64,000 bases of DNA. Origin: Paraburkholderia sp. CNPSo 3272. Its GTDB lineage: Bacteria; Pseudomonadota; Gammaproteobacteria; Burkholderiales; Burkholderiaceae. Shown piece after piece: positions 26,454 to 35,821 of this stretch. How positions within the stretch are numbered: position 1 is the stretch's first letter; each line of letters starts with the position of its first letter. The translations under genes were made by a program, and so were the position numbers. The notes beneath the pieces are model-generated. The model made no database searches. It had not been told where the DNA came from and saw only the letters and a list, made by a program, of their open reading frames with translations. The stretch covers positions 1 to 64,000 of the forward strand of contig NZ_JAMBPQ010000027.1 of the NCBI RefSeq assembly GCF_024206495.1. The letters run 5' to 3'.

Positions 26454-27167
26454 CTAACGTCGCTTGCGCACGAGATCGAATTTGAAAATGCTGGCGTTGT
26501 AGTAGTCGTTGCTGTAGCAGACCGCGCGGCCGGTCTCGTCGAAATCCACTTCATCGATCAGCAGGAACATGCCGATGCTCTCCTGCAATTCCGGCAAATC
26601 CCGCGGGGTGAGAACGGTCGGCTGAATCGAACTATGCGTATGGGAGAGCCGAACGCCCGCGCGCTCCAGCGTGCCGAACAGCGACTCGCCCAGTTCCTGC
26701 CCTTCGAGCAGCGCCTTGGGCACGATGTCGATGCAGTAAGCGGCGATCGCATCGTCGGCACGCCGCACGCGTTCGAAGCGCACGCAGGGATCGCCTTCGG
26801 GGAGGCCGAGCTTTTGCGCGAGGCTGCCGGAAGCCGCGATCGTCCTCACCTGAAGACGGCTCGTGGAAGGCACCGCACCGACACTGCGTATCATGTCCGT
26901 CACAGACATCAGATCATCCAGACCGCCTTGCAGCTTGAGCGTAATTTGTCTGACGAAGGTCCCCTTGCCGTGCACGCGCGTGAGAAGACCATGGGAAATC
27001 ATCTGCGCGACCGCCTCCCGCAGGCTGGAGCGGCCCACGCCCAACAACTCGCAAAGCTCGGGCTCCGGGGGGATTTGATCGCCCGGCTTGAGCGAGCGGT
27101 CGCGGATCATTTCCAGCAGCGAATCCTGGATTCGTTCGCACATCGACTGATCGACGCTCAGGCGCAT
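26454..27167 (-). CDS. GntR-family transcriptional regulator
   Basis: About 237 residues. The N-terminal winged helix covers about residues 8-75 (LLEMIRDRSLKPGDQIPPEP, GVGRSSLREAVAQMISHGLL, VHGKGTFVRQ), followed by a ligand domain that looks like UTRA. The longest frame starts with TTG at 27209, directly after an 18-bp palindrome and without a ribosome-binding site; I prefer the ATG at 27167, which has ggaag just upstream. It is first in the operon with mtnK, mtnA, the aldolase, the importer and dhaKL, so it probably represses them and itself through the palindrome. The ligand is likely a pathway sugar or sugar phosphate. Confidence 0.88.
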   Translation of the reverse strand: MRLSVDQSMCERIQDSLLEMIRDRSLKPGDQIPPEPELCELLGVGRSSLREAVAQMISHGLLTRVHGKGTFVRQITLKLQGGLDDLMSVTDMIRSVGAVPSTSRLQVRTIAASGSLAQKLGLPEGDPCVRFERVRRADDAIAAYCIDIVPKALLEGQELGESLFGTLERAGVRLSHTHSSIQPTVLTPRDLPELQESIGMFLLIDEVDFDETGRAVCYSNDYYNASIFKFDLVRKRR

Positions 27168-27212
27168 GGCTTCCGCAAGATTGCGTGGGTTGGCTACGTT
27201 GGGCTCCAATCT

Positions 27213-27230
27213 ACATCAGACGTCTGATGT
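27213..27230. promoter_or_regulatory. 18-bp palindrome, candidate GntR operator
   Basis: acatcagacgtctgatgt is a perfect palindrome with no spacer, located just upstream of the GntR gene. Length and symmetry fit a GntR dimer site. It is between the divergent-facing end of marC (downstream) and the operon start, so it can only serve the sugar operon. I did not see a second copy in the 124-bp gap before the binding-protein gene. Confidence 0.65.
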
Positions 27231-27294
27231 TATGAGCTCGTGGTTTTCCCTTTCATGCGGCGCAACATGGCAAGGGCTGCGGCGGCGCGCTGCG

Positions 27295-27975
27295 CTATTT
27301 GACGCTCACTGTAAGCGGCACCGACTCGAGCAGATCCTCGATCCCGAGCCACAAGATCTGCAGGCCGATGCACAGCAGCACGAACGCGAGCAAGCGCATA
27401 AGCACTTCAGTCCCGACCGGTCCGAGCCGCTTGCCGACATGCCCCGCGAAGCGCACACACAGATAGATGCAGCCGCAAAGAACGACCAAGGCGAGCAGCA
27501 CGCCGACGACATTGACGAGTTGCACGTGCCCGCGCGGCCGACCCGTACCAAGCGCAATCGCGACCGCAATCGACCCCGGTCCGACAGTGACCGGCAGCGT
27601 GAGCGGATAAAACGCCATGGCGCGCAGCGTCGCCCGGCGCGCCGAATCCGGCGGCGCCTGCGATTGTGCCGCCTCCGCGCCATCGGGCGATTTGTGCAGC
27701 AGATTCCAGCCTGCGAACGCGATGACCAGCCCGCCCGCAACCCGCAACACGGGTATCGATATGCCGAAGAACGAGAGCACATAGGCGCCCATGAGCAGCG
27801 CCCCGAGCAGAATGAACAGGCTGTTGATGGCAATGATCCGCGCGAGAAATGCGCGTTCGCTGGCCGTCGCATGCGGCAGCATGCTCAGCACGATGAACCC
27901 CGCCGCAGGCGGATTGATCACGGGAAAGAGTCCCGCGAAGACGAGCAGGAAGGTGTCGGAGAGTTGATTGAGCAT
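27295..27975 (-). CDS. MarC-family integral membrane protein
   Basis: 226 residues with six hydrophobic helices, the MarC/YhgN layout. FPVINPPAAGFIVLSMLP near the N-terminus and FYPLTLPVTVGPGSIAVAIA in the middle are the duplicated NPP / PLTxPxxxGPG motifs of the family. Function is unknown; early links to multiple antibiotic resistance were not confirmed. The ATG at 27975 is preceded by gggggaa. The longer open frame upstream lacks hydrophobic signal or conservation. Confidence 0.88.
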   Translation of the reverse strand: MLNQLSDTFLLVFAGLFPVINPPAAGFIVLSMLPHATASERAFLARIIAINSLFILLGALLMGAYVLSFFGISIPVLRVAGGLVIAFAGWNLLHKSPDGAEAAQSQAPPDSARRATLRAMAFYPLTLPVTVGPGSIAVAIALGTGRPRGHVQLVNVVGVLLALVVLCGCIYLCVRFAGHVGKRLGPVGTEVLMRLLAFVLLCIGLQILWLGIEDLLESVPLTVSVK

Positions 27976-28159
27976 CCCTGTTCCCCCTTGGCATGACGGA
28001 GTATACGGACCCGCTCGCCGCCCGTTCAATACGACGATGATCCCCACTGAATGACGATTATGGAACCGGGATGGAACTTCATCGGTCGATCCCGCTCGAA
28101 CAATGCCGCCAAAATCTCGACGCGCACAGCGCAGACCCAACGTTCAAGCCCATCCGTCG

Positions 28160-29263
28160 ATGCCTTTCGCTTCCAGACTTCGATTGCTGCCCAGCCTGCT
28201 CGCCCTGATTGTCGCGGCCCTCGCGGCAGGCGCGGTTCCAGCCAGTGCCCATGCCGCCGCTCATCGCAGCGCGGCCGAAAGAACCCACCACGCAACGGCC
28301 ACGAAGAAGAAGAGAGTCGCGCACAAGACGAAGCCCGCACATCGTTCGATGCCCGCCGATGCGCCCTCCACCAAACTCTCCGGGCCGAAGCGCCGCACCA
28401 AACGCACGAAGCCCAGACACGGGCCGCCGCCCGCGCCGCAACACGCGGCGCAGGTGAACGCCAAAAACGCGCACGCCCCGCGCCTGCTCGCCCGCTGCGG
28501 CTTTACGCCGGCGTCGCGCAAGCAGCTCTTTTCGCATGCGGTCTACGTCGTCGACGAAAACACCCACACGCCGCTCTACGCGCGCCATGCCGACACGGTG
28601 GCGCCCATTGCGTCTGTGTAGAAGCTCATGACGGCCATCGTCTGGCTCGATAGCGCGCATGCTCCCCTGCAACAGCGGCTCTCCGTCACGACCGCCGATC
28701 TCGACACGCTCAAGTTCACGCATTCGCGCCTCGGCGTGGGCGCGTCGCTCACGCGCGCGAACATGCTGCACGTGGCGCTGATGTCCTCGGAGAATCGCGC
28801 GGCTTCGGCGCTCAGCCGCGACTATACGGGCGGGCAGCCTGCGTTCATCGCGGCCATGAACGCGAAAGCGCAGCGTCTTGGCATGACGCACACGCATTTC
28901 GTCAACGCGACGGGGCTGTCGCCGCAGAACGTCTCAACCGCGCGCGAACTGGCGAGCCTCGTGCGCGCGGCCAACGGCTACCCGCTCATTCGCCGCTATT
29001 CGATCGACCATCAGGAACGCGTGACCACGGGCCACGGGCAGTTGCAGTATGTGAACAGCAATCGGCTGGTGCGCTACGGGCAGGTCCGCGCGAGCGTGCA
29101 GAAAACCGGCTTCATCAACGAGTCCGGCCACAATATGGTGATGCGCATGATGGTGCACGGCCGGCGGCCCGTGATCGTCACAATGCTAGGGAGCGCCACG
29201 CCCGAGGGCTCGCGCCTCGACGGCGTGCGTATCGCGCACTGGCTGTCGTGCTCGTTGCGCTGA
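28160..29263 (+). pseudogene. D-alanyl-D-alanine endopeptidase (S11, PBP7-like), interrupted by an amber codon
   Basis: Starts MPFASRLRLLPSLLALIVAA with a signal peptide, then a long Lys/Ala/Pro/His-rich linker to about residue 100, then the S11 domain (SHAVYVVDENTHTPLYAR). The active site should read SxxKLMTA; here it is Ser-Val-TAG-Lys-Leu-Met-Thr-Ala, the amber codon at 28619-28621. The frame is otherwise intact to the stop at 29263, with SSENRAASAL (SxN motif) and VQKTGFINESG (KTG motif). Such enzymes trim peptidoglycan cross-links in the periplasm. Either the gene is recently dead, or TAG is read through, or it is an error. A restart at ATG 28628 would give a protein without signal or catalytic Ser. 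Confidence 0.85.
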
Positions 29264-29283
29264 GCAAGCGCGTCAGGGCGTCT

Positions 29284-29901
29284 TCACATCAACGCCCTGC
29301 GCTCGCCGAGCGCATTCCAGCGGCGGATGGCGCGGCTCTCATGATCGAAGCCGAGAATGCTAACCGAAGCCGTGTCGAGATAAAGATGCTCGCCGAGCGC
29401 CGCCGAACCGGAGGCCCAGCAGCCCCCAAGTGCGCGCAGGAAATGCGCGTGTGAAAAGAGCGCCACGCGGCCCCGCATGGCCAGCAGGCCCTCGATTACC
29501 GACGCCGCCCGCGCCTGAACCCGCGCGAGATCCTCGCCATGCGCGATGGGCGAATGCCACACGCTCCAGTCGGGTTCGGTCTTGCGGATATCCGCTGTCT
29601 TGAGGCCTTCGTAGATCCCATAGTCCCACTCGTGCAGATCGGCCGAAATCGTCATCTGGTCGCCGAGGCCCGCGAGCTGGCACGTCTCGATGGCCCGCGC
29701 CATCGGGCTGCAAAGCACCGCGTCGAAGCGCTGTGCGGCGAGCGACGGCGCCAGCGAGCGCGCCTGCTCGCGTCCGTGACCCGTTAGCGCGATATCGGTG
29801 CGACCCGTGTGCTGCCCGGAGAGGCTCCATTCCGTTTCACCATGACGGATCAACCAGACTTCGCGCAGTCCGGAGGACACATTGGCAGGATTGGTAGACA
29901 T
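29284..29901 (-). CDS. Histidine phosphatase family protein
   Basis: 205 residues of the phosphoglycerate-mutase-like fold. The phospho-accepting His lies in WLIRHGETEWSLSG, the second catalytic His in ALFSHAHFLRAL; Arg and Glu residues occur in SPMARAIET and LHEWDYGIYEG. Members act on sugar phosphates, alpha-ribazole phosphate or other small phosphates; this one cannot be assigned. The ATG at 29901 follows ggag. It faces the interrupted peptidase gene tail to tail. Confidence 0.88.
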   Translation of the reverse strand: MSTNPANVSSGLREVWLIRHGETEWSLSGQHTGRTDIALTGHGREQARSLAPSLAAQRFDAVLCSPMARAIETCQLAGLGDQMTISADLHEWDYGIYEGLKTADIRKTEPDWSVWHSPIAHGEDLARVQARAASVIEGLLAMRGRVALFSHAHFLRALGGCWASGSAALGEHLYLDTASVSILGFDHESRAIRRWNALGERRALM

Positions 29902-30084
29902 CGGGAGCTCCACGCGTTCGTGCCCCGCGCGGGACACACGGGATGCCTGCAGCATACCTGTTTTGAGGGCGTTTCGCCGTGCCGCTACCCGCTTGTTACA
30001 CATAGCAAATGAAGGCATATCGAAAGCGACGAGGCTGTTATGCCACGCCGCCTCCCATTCATCTGCACTCCGGAGTAATTCGCT

Positions 30085-31206
30085 TCAGAAGAGATGCGAG
30101 ATGCCGAGCACCGCAAGTGTTTGCGAAGAATTCGGCGCCGTGACGGAAATGCCGGGCCAGCTCATCATCGCCTGGCCGTGGTTCTTCAGATAACCCGCGC
30201 GCGCGTAAAGGCTCGTGCGCTTCGATATCTGGCGATCGTAGCCAAGCTCTACACCCAGCGTTTCGTCGTTAAGGCCGTGAATATTGCGCTGAATACCGGC
30301 GATCTGGAACGCATCGAACGACGTGGCCTGAATCGTCGCGCCAACCTCCGTCACGTTATAGGCATGCGCTGTGCCGAGGGCGGCCGCGAGCGAATGCGCG
30401 GGCGGTGTCTTCGGCCTCGCGTACGAATAATTCGCCTGCAGGTTGACAATGCCGATACGGTAGGCGAGCGCCGCCGTGTAGTGCTCCGTGCCCACGAGCG
30501 TGAGGGCGGACGGCAGGCCCGGCACGGTCTCCGTACCCGAATGTTCGTTCATATAGGCAAGACCGACGAACAGGCCGTACCCAGTATAGGTTGCGGAAAC
30601 GTCGAGAATATTGCCCGTGGTCGCCGGCACCGGCTGCGTGACGGTCGCAGCGAACCCGTACATGGCGTTGAGCTGGAACCCGGCCATCTTCGGCGACACG
30701 TACAAGATCGAGTTGCTCGTGCGGCCCGCGGCATACTGCGCGGAAAGCGTGTTGCGATCGGTCGCGAGTACGGCGGCAGAAAGCGGCGAAAGCACCTCGT
30801 TGGCACGAAACGGATCGCTCGGGTAGACGGCCCGGAAGCTTGGCTGGTACTGCCTGCCGAACGTGAGTGCGCCGTAGTCGCCGTGCGCCATACCGACCCA
30901 CGCCTGCCGATAGAACAAGGCGGTCGTGTCCGCAAAGCCCGCGCCGTTGTTGATGTTGTAGCCGTTTTCGAGCACGAAATTGGCCTTGAAACCGTTGCCC
31001 AGGTCTTCCGAACCCTTCAGGCCGAACATCGAGCCCGTCGAACCGCCGCTGCGCTGCGAAACCGACGCGGTGCCGCCGTTGTTCAGGTACTGGAAGAACG
31101 TGTCGGCCACACCGTAGAGCGTCACGCTCGTCTGGGCGCAAGCGGCGCTCGCGGCCATTGCGAACGTCGCGCCCATCACACCCTGGCTAATCAGCTTCAA
31201 ACGCAT
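30085..31206 (-). CDS. Gram-negative porin (Burkholderia OmpC-type)
   Basis: 373 residues. Signal peptide MRLKLISQGVMGATFAMAAS with cleavage after ACA, then QTSVTLYGVADTFFQYLNNG, the standard opening of Burkholderiales trimeric porins. GSMFGLKGSEDLGNGFKANF and LTFGRQYQP (loop-3/pore region) are typical, and it ends in Leu-Phe for BAM recognition. aggaga lies 6 bp before the ATG at 31206. Same strand and 110 bp after the MFS gene, so it may supply outer-membrane entry for that catabolic module. Confidence 0.93.
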   Translation of the reverse strand: MRLKLISQGVMGATFAMAASAACAQTSVTLYGVADTFFQYLNNGGTASVSQRSGGSTGSMFGLKGSEDLGNGFKANFVLENGYNINNGAGFADTTALFYRQAWVGMAHGDYGALTFGRQYQPSFRAVYPSDPFRANEVLSPLSAAVLATDRNTLSAQYAAGRTSNSILYVSPKMAGFQLNAMYGFAATVTQPVPATTGNILDVSATYTGYGLFVGLAYMNEHSGTETVPGLPSALTLVGTEHYTAALAYRIGIVNLQANYSYARPKTPPAHSLAAALGTAHAYNVTEVGATIQATSFDAFQIAGIQRNIHGLNDETLGVELGYDRQISKRTSLYARAGYLKNHGQAMMSWPGISVTAPNSSQTLAVLGISHLF

Positions 31207-31316
31207 GCATGTCTCCTCTTCTGTTGTCGGTATCCGTTCGTTGGCGGAATGAATTGCGCTGCGAATTACCAAAGAACCGGCCAAGAAATGTTTCGGTCGA
31301 ATCGGGTACGCGAACG

Positions 31317-32600
31317 TCAGCGTGCCCCGCGGCCCTCCTTTGCGGGCTGCAGCCACAGAAAGCCCGCGATGCCCGCGACGGCGAGTAGCGCGCCCAGCGC
31401 GCCGAAACCCGCTTCGTAGCCACGTGGTCCCACAGTCGAATCGACGAGATGGCCCATGAGCGCCGGCGCGAACAAGCCGGCCGTCGTCGCGAGTGCATGA
31501 ACGCTCGAGAGCATGGCCGCGCGGTTCGCGCCCGGCACGACTTCGGCCACGAGTTGCGGGCCGAACGTGAACGCCTGAGTGGCGAATGCGCAGGCCACGC
31601 CCACCAGCGCGACCTTCACGAGCGGCGGCCAGGGTGCAAACGAGACGCACAGCAAGATGCCGCCGAGCGTGCAGCATGCGCTCACGAGCACGCCTCGCGC
31701 GATACGCGTCGAAACGTTGCGCCTGAGCAGCGCGTGTGAGAGCGTGGCTAGCGCGAACCCGACCGGCACCTGCAAAAGCACCTGCAGACCGAACAACCAC
31801 CCGGCGCGCGCGGGGGGCAAGCCCAGCCCGAGGCGGAAATACACGGGCATCCACGTGATGCCGCAGGCGACAACCGCATAGCCCGCGAATGACTGGAACA
31901 ACACGGTCAGCACCGTGGCACTGCCGAAGTGCGAGCGCAGCACGCGCCAGCCGGGCGTGACGGCGCGCGCAGCGGCCCCTGCCCGAACGCGCACGCGTGG
32001 CGCCCCCGCAAACCGCACCGCGAGCCATAGCGCGACCCACGCCACGCCAGCTACGCCGAGCGCGAGGAACGTGGCGCGCCAGTGCCAGCGCTGCTCGACA
32101 TACGTCAACGCGGGGCCGGCCAGCACGAGCCCCGCCGTCGCGCCGAGCTGCACGATCAGCGTGGGCAGGCTGCGCCGCCGGTCGTCGAAGGCCTCATAGG
32201 TCACGTGCATCGCGAGCGGCAACGCCGGGCCTTCGCCCGCGCCCAGCACGATGCGGCACAGCACGAGCGTCGCGAAGCTGGCTGGCCAGATCATCGGCAA
32301 CTGCGCCGCCGCCCAGACGAGCGCAAGCCCCGCGAGCAGCCACGTAGGATCGAGACGGTCCGCGATCCAGCCCACGCCGATGGCCGACACGGCGAACAGC
32401 ACGAAGAACGCGCTGCCGACGATGCCAAGCTGCGACGGGCTCAATCCCATGTCCCGCATCATCGGTACCGCGACCAGGCCGACCACGGCTTTATCGGCGA
32501 AATTCAGCGCCATGAACAGAAACAGCGCGGCGACCGTGGCCCAGCCGTTACGCGCACGCACAGCGTGCGCCGCGGCCACGGGTTGTTCGATCTGAAGCAT
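31317..32600 (-). CDS. MFS transporter
   Basis: 427 residues with about 12 hydrophobic helices. The opening LFLFMALNFADKAVVGLVAV and the GAGEGPALPLAMH motif place it in the same organic-anion/metabolite:H+ symporter group as the truncated gene at 180-1364, to which it is clearly related. It lies 90 bp after the GMC oxidoreductase and just before the porin gene on the same strand, so it probably imports the substrate of the oxidation module. Confidence 0.9.
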   Translation of the reverse strand: MLQIEQPVAAAHAVRARNGWATVAALFLFMALNFADKAVVGLVAVPMMRDMGLSPSQLGIVGSAFFVLFAVSAIGVGWIADRLDPTWLLAGLALVWAAAQLPMIWPASFATLVLCRIVLGAGEGPALPLAMHVTYEAFDDRRRSLPTLIVQLGATAGLVLAGPALTYVEQRWHWRATFLALGVAGVAWVALWLAVRFAGAPRVRVRAGAAARAVTPGWRVLRSHFGSATVLTVLFQSFAGYAVVACGITWMPVYFRLGLGLPPARAGWLFGLQVLLQVPVGFALATLSHALLRRNVSTRIARGVLVSACCTLGGILLCVSFAPWPPLVKVALVGVACAFATQAFTFGPQLVAEVVPGANRAAMLSSVHALATTAGLFAPALMGHLVDSTVGPRGYEAGFGALGALLAVAGIAGFLWLQPAKEGRGAR

Positions 32601-32690
32601 GTGTCTTGACCTCGGTTTCTAACGCGGCGCGTTTCGATTCGTTATCCGAATTAACTGAAAAGCAACAGAACGTGTAATAACGCGCGCCGT

Positions 32691-34346
32691 CTAAATGTTG
32701 GCGCGCATCAGGTCCGCCGCCTTTTCCGCGATCATGATCGCGGCGGCATTGGTATTTCCGCCCACCAGGGTAGGCATGACCGACGCATCCACGACGCGCA
32801 GCCCCGCCACCCCGCGTACGCGCAACTGCGGATCGACGACCGATTGCGCGTCGGCGCCCATGCGGCAGGTCCCCACCGGGTGGTAAACCGTGTCGGCGTT
32901 GCGGCGCACGAACGCGCGGATCGCCTCGTCGTCCTCCGCCTCCCGCGCGATGTCGTCAGTGAACAATTCGCGGCCGCCGTGGCGCGCGAGCGCGTCCTGC
33001 GCGAAGATCCGGCGCACCAGCTTCACGCCCGCGACCATGCCTGCCATGTCGCGTTCGTCAGCGAGAAAACGCGGATCGATCGACGGTGCATCGTGCATGT
33101 GCGGCGAGCGCAACGTCACCTCGCCGCGGCTGTGTGGCCGCAGCACGCAGGCGTGGCACGAATAGCCGTGCCCGCGCGGCGGCTTGCCTTCGCCGCGGTT
33201 GCCGAGCATCGCGGGCACAAAATGCAGTTGCAGGTCGGGTGCGGCGAGGTCCGGCGCGCTACGCACGAATGCGCCCGCCTCGGCGAGGTTCGACGTGATC
33301 ATACCGGTGCGCTCGCGGCGGTAGCGGTGAATTTCGCGGGCGAGCCGCATCAGGCCCGGCACGGAGCGCCCGAACAGCTCGGTCGACGCGACCTGCTTGT
33401 TGACGATGATGTCGAGATGGTCCTGCAGATTCTGGCCGACCTGCGGCGCGTCACAGACGACCTCGATGCCGAATTCGCGCAGATGCGCCGCCGGTCCGAT
33501 GCCCGAGGCCATGAGCAGCTGCGGGGAATGAAACGTTCCCGCGCTCACCACGATCTCGCGGCGCACCCGCACGGTTTGCGCAACACCGTCACGCCATATC
33601 TCGACTGCCGCGGCGCGCGCGCCTTCGAACACGATGCGCTGCGCCCGCGCCCCGGTCAGCACCGTGAGGCATTCGCGGCCGCCATTGTGCGCCGTGTCGG
33701 CGCGATTGCCGCCGTGCAGATAAGCGCGCGCCGTGTTCCAGCGTTCGCCATTGCGCTGCGTGACCTGATAGAGGCCAACGCCCTCCTGGTCCACGCCATT
33801 GAAGTCGGGGTTCAACTTCAATCCCGCCTGCAATGCCGCTGCGATGAAGTGCTGCGAGAACGGATTGGGCGAGCGCAATTCGCTCACTTGCACCGGGCCA
33901 CGCGACCCGTGACAGGGATCGTCATCACGGCCGGTGCAACGCTCGTTAGACTCGCTGCGGCGGAAATACGGCAACACGTCTTCGTAGCTCCAGCCCGTGC
34001 AGCCCGCGTTCGCCCACGCGTCGAAGTCCACGCGATGACCGCGAATGTAGACCATGCCGTTGATTGACGAACTGCCGCCGAGGCCTCGCCCCCGCGGCTG
34101 ATACGAACGGCGCCCGAGCAAGCCGGCTTGCGGCTCGGTATGAAACGCGTAGTTGCGCGGCCCCTCGCGCGGCACCGTCGCCGCGATACCGAGCGGCGCC
34201 GACACCGTGTAGTGGTGATCGTTCGGTCCCGCTTCGATGAGCGCGACGCTCGCGTTCGCAGTTTCGGCAAGACGCGCGGCAATCGCGCAACCCGCCGATC
34301 CCGCGCCGATCACGACATAGTCGAATTCCTGTGCGGTTCCGTTCAT
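32691..34346 (-). CDS. GMC-family FAD alcohol oxidoreductase
   Basis: 551 residues. The FAD-binding GxGxxG is in VVIGAGSAGCAIAARLAE at the N-terminus. GRGLGGSSSINGMVYIRG is GMC signature 1, and SAGTFHSPQLLMASGIGP signature 2. The catalytic His is in TVYHPVGTCRMG and the paired Asn in VGGNTNAAAIMIAEKAADL. Members oxidise primary alcohols (choline, aliphatic alcohols, polyethylene glycol) to aldehydes. The ATG at 34346 overlaps the ALDH stop by 4 bp. With the ALDH it forms an alcohol-to-acid pair. Confidence 0.92.
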   Translation of the reverse strand: MNGTAQEFDYVVIGAGSAGCAIAARLAETANASVALIEAGPNDHHYTVSAPLGIAATVPREGPRNYAFHTEPQAGLLGRRSYQPRGRGLGGSSSINGMVYIRGHRVDFDAWANAGCTGWSYEDVLPYFRRSESNERCTGRDDDPCHGSRGPVQVSELRSPNPFSQHFIAAALQAGLKLNPDFNGVDQEGVGLYQVTQRNGERWNTARAYLHGGNRADTAHNGGRECLTVLTGARAQRIVFEGARAAAVEIWRDGVAQTVRVRREIVVSAGTFHSPQLLMASGIGPAAHLREFGIEVVCDAPQVGQNLQDHLDIIVNKQVASTELFGRSVPGLMRLAREIHRYRRERTGMITSNLAEAGAFVRSAPDLAAPDLQLHFVPAMLGNRGEGKPPRGHGYSCHACVLRPHSRGEVTLRSPHMHDAPSIDPRFLADERDMAGMVAGVKLVRRIFAQDALARHGGRELFTDDIAREAEDDEAIRAFVRRNADTVYHPVGTCRMGADAQSVVDPQLRVRGVAGLRVVDASVMPTLVGGNTNAAAIMIAEKAADLMRANI

Positions 34347-35773
34347 GCCGCGCAACCCGTAATCTGCTTGTATTCGAGGAACTCCGCGAGACCATACGCG
34401 CCGTGCTCCCGGCCATTGCCGGACGCCTTCATGCCGCCGAACGGCGCGGCGAGATCCATCTTCGCGCCGTTGATCTGCACGCTGCCCGCGCGCAGTTGCG
34501 CCGCCACGCGCCGCACGCGCGCCGCATCGCCGGACCACAAGTAGGCGGCGAGCCCATACGGCGTGTCGTTCGCGATAGCGACGGCCTCTTCTTCCGTATC
34601 GAAAGGAAGGATCGCGAGCACCGGACCGAAAATCTCTTCACGCGCGATGGTCATGTCGTTGCGCACGTCGGCGAACACGGTTGGCCGCGCAAAGAAGCCG
34701 CGTGACAGGTGCGCGGGCCTCCCCTCGCCGCCGGCCACGAGACGCGCGCCCTCTTCAACGCCGATTGCGATCATCCGCTGTACTTTTTCGTACTGGGCAC
34801 GATTGGAAATCGGGCCGAGAATCGTGTCCGCCGCGGCCGGATCGCCGACCTTCAGCGCGTTGACCGTCGCGCAGGCGACTTCGCTGGCCGCTTCATACTG
34901 GCTGCGCTGCACGAGAAGGCGCGTAGGCGCGATACAGGTTTGCCCCGAATTCAGCATGCAGGCCACCACGCTCGCCTTCACCGCGGTTGGCAGATCGGCG
35001 TCTTCGAAGATGAGGCTCGGCGACTTGCCGCCCAACTCCTGCGCCACGCGCTTGACCGTGGCCGCCGCGCTCGAGGCGACCTGCGCCCCCGCTCGTGTCG
35101 AGCCCGTGATCGACACCATGTCGATGTCGGGATGGCTGGCGAGTGCCGCGCCCACCGTCGCGCCGTCGCCGTAGACCAGGTTGAATACGCCGGGCGGCAC
35201 GCCTGCCTCGTCGAGTACCTCTGCGAACAGACGCGCGTCGAGCGGCGCGATCTCCGAGGGCTTGAGCACGACCGTACAGCCCGCCGCGAGCGCCGGCGCG
35301 ACCTTCGCCGCGATCTGGTTAAGCGGCCAGTTCCACGGCGTGATGAGCGCGACGACGCCCACGGCTTCGCGCACGATCTCGGTCGTGCCGCGCCGTTCGC
35401 TGAATTCGAACGACTCCAATGCGGCGCGCACGCTCTGCAGCTGCGCGAGGCCCACGCGCGCCTGCAGTTCGTGGCTCAGCTTGATCGGCGCGCCAATTTC
35501 AGCGCTCACCGCACGCGCGAGTTCGTCATAGCGCGCGGTATAGCGCTCGATGATGCGCGTGAGCAGCGCCACGCGGCTCGCAACGCTCGTGGCCGACCAC
35601 GCGGGCCATGCGGCGCGTGCCGCGGCGACGGCGCGTTCGACATCGGCGTGCGTGCCGAGGAGCACCGTGCCCGTCACCGCTTCCGTGACAGGGCAAACCA
35701 TCTCATGAATACGCGCGCCTGGCTCGGGCGCGACCCACTGGCCACCTATGTAGTACTGATCGATCTTGTGCAC
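34343..35773 (-). CDS. Aldehyde dehydrogenase family protein
   Basis: 476 residues, full length. It oxidises an aldehyde to the acid with NAD(P). The general-base Glu is in AQELGGKSPSLIF, the nucleophile Cys in NSGQTCIAPTRL, and the NAD region in TPWNWPLNQIAAK and SITGSTRAGAQV. Starts with GTG at 35773. It lies between the TauD/TfdA-type dioxygenase (49 bp upstream) and the GMC gene (4-bp overlap). It could take aldehydes from either enzyme. Confidence 0.92.
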   Translation of the reverse strand: MHKIDQYYIGGQWVAPEPGARIHEMVCPVTEAVTGTVLLGTHADVERAVAAARAAWPAWSATSVASRVALLTRIIERYTARYDELARAVSAEIGAPIKLSHELQARVGLAQLQSVRAALESFEFSERRGTTEIVREAVGVVALITPWNWPLNQIAAKVAPALAAGCTVVLKPSEIAPLDARLFAEVLDEAGVPPGVFNLVYGDGATVGAALASHPDIDMVSITGSTRAGAQVASSAAATVKRVAQELGGKSPSLIFEDADLPTAVKASVVACMLNSGQTCIAPTRLLVQRSQYEAASEVACATVNALKVGDPAAADTILGPISNRAQYEKVQRMIAIGVEEGARLVAGGEGRPAHLSRGFFARPTVFADVRNDMTIAREEIFGPVLAILPFDTEEEAVAIANDTPYGLAAYLWSGDAARVRRVAAQLRAGSVQINGAKMDLAAPFGGMKASGNGREHGAYGLAEFLEYKQITGCAA

Positions 35774-35821
35774 GGCTAACGGTTCCTGTCGATTGGGACG
35801 CGCAGTGTCATACGCGAGGCG

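Noticed and set aside
24831..27227. 798-codon open frame on the plus strand
   Set aside because: Shadow of mtnA, mtnK and the GntR gene in high-GC DNA; no motifs.
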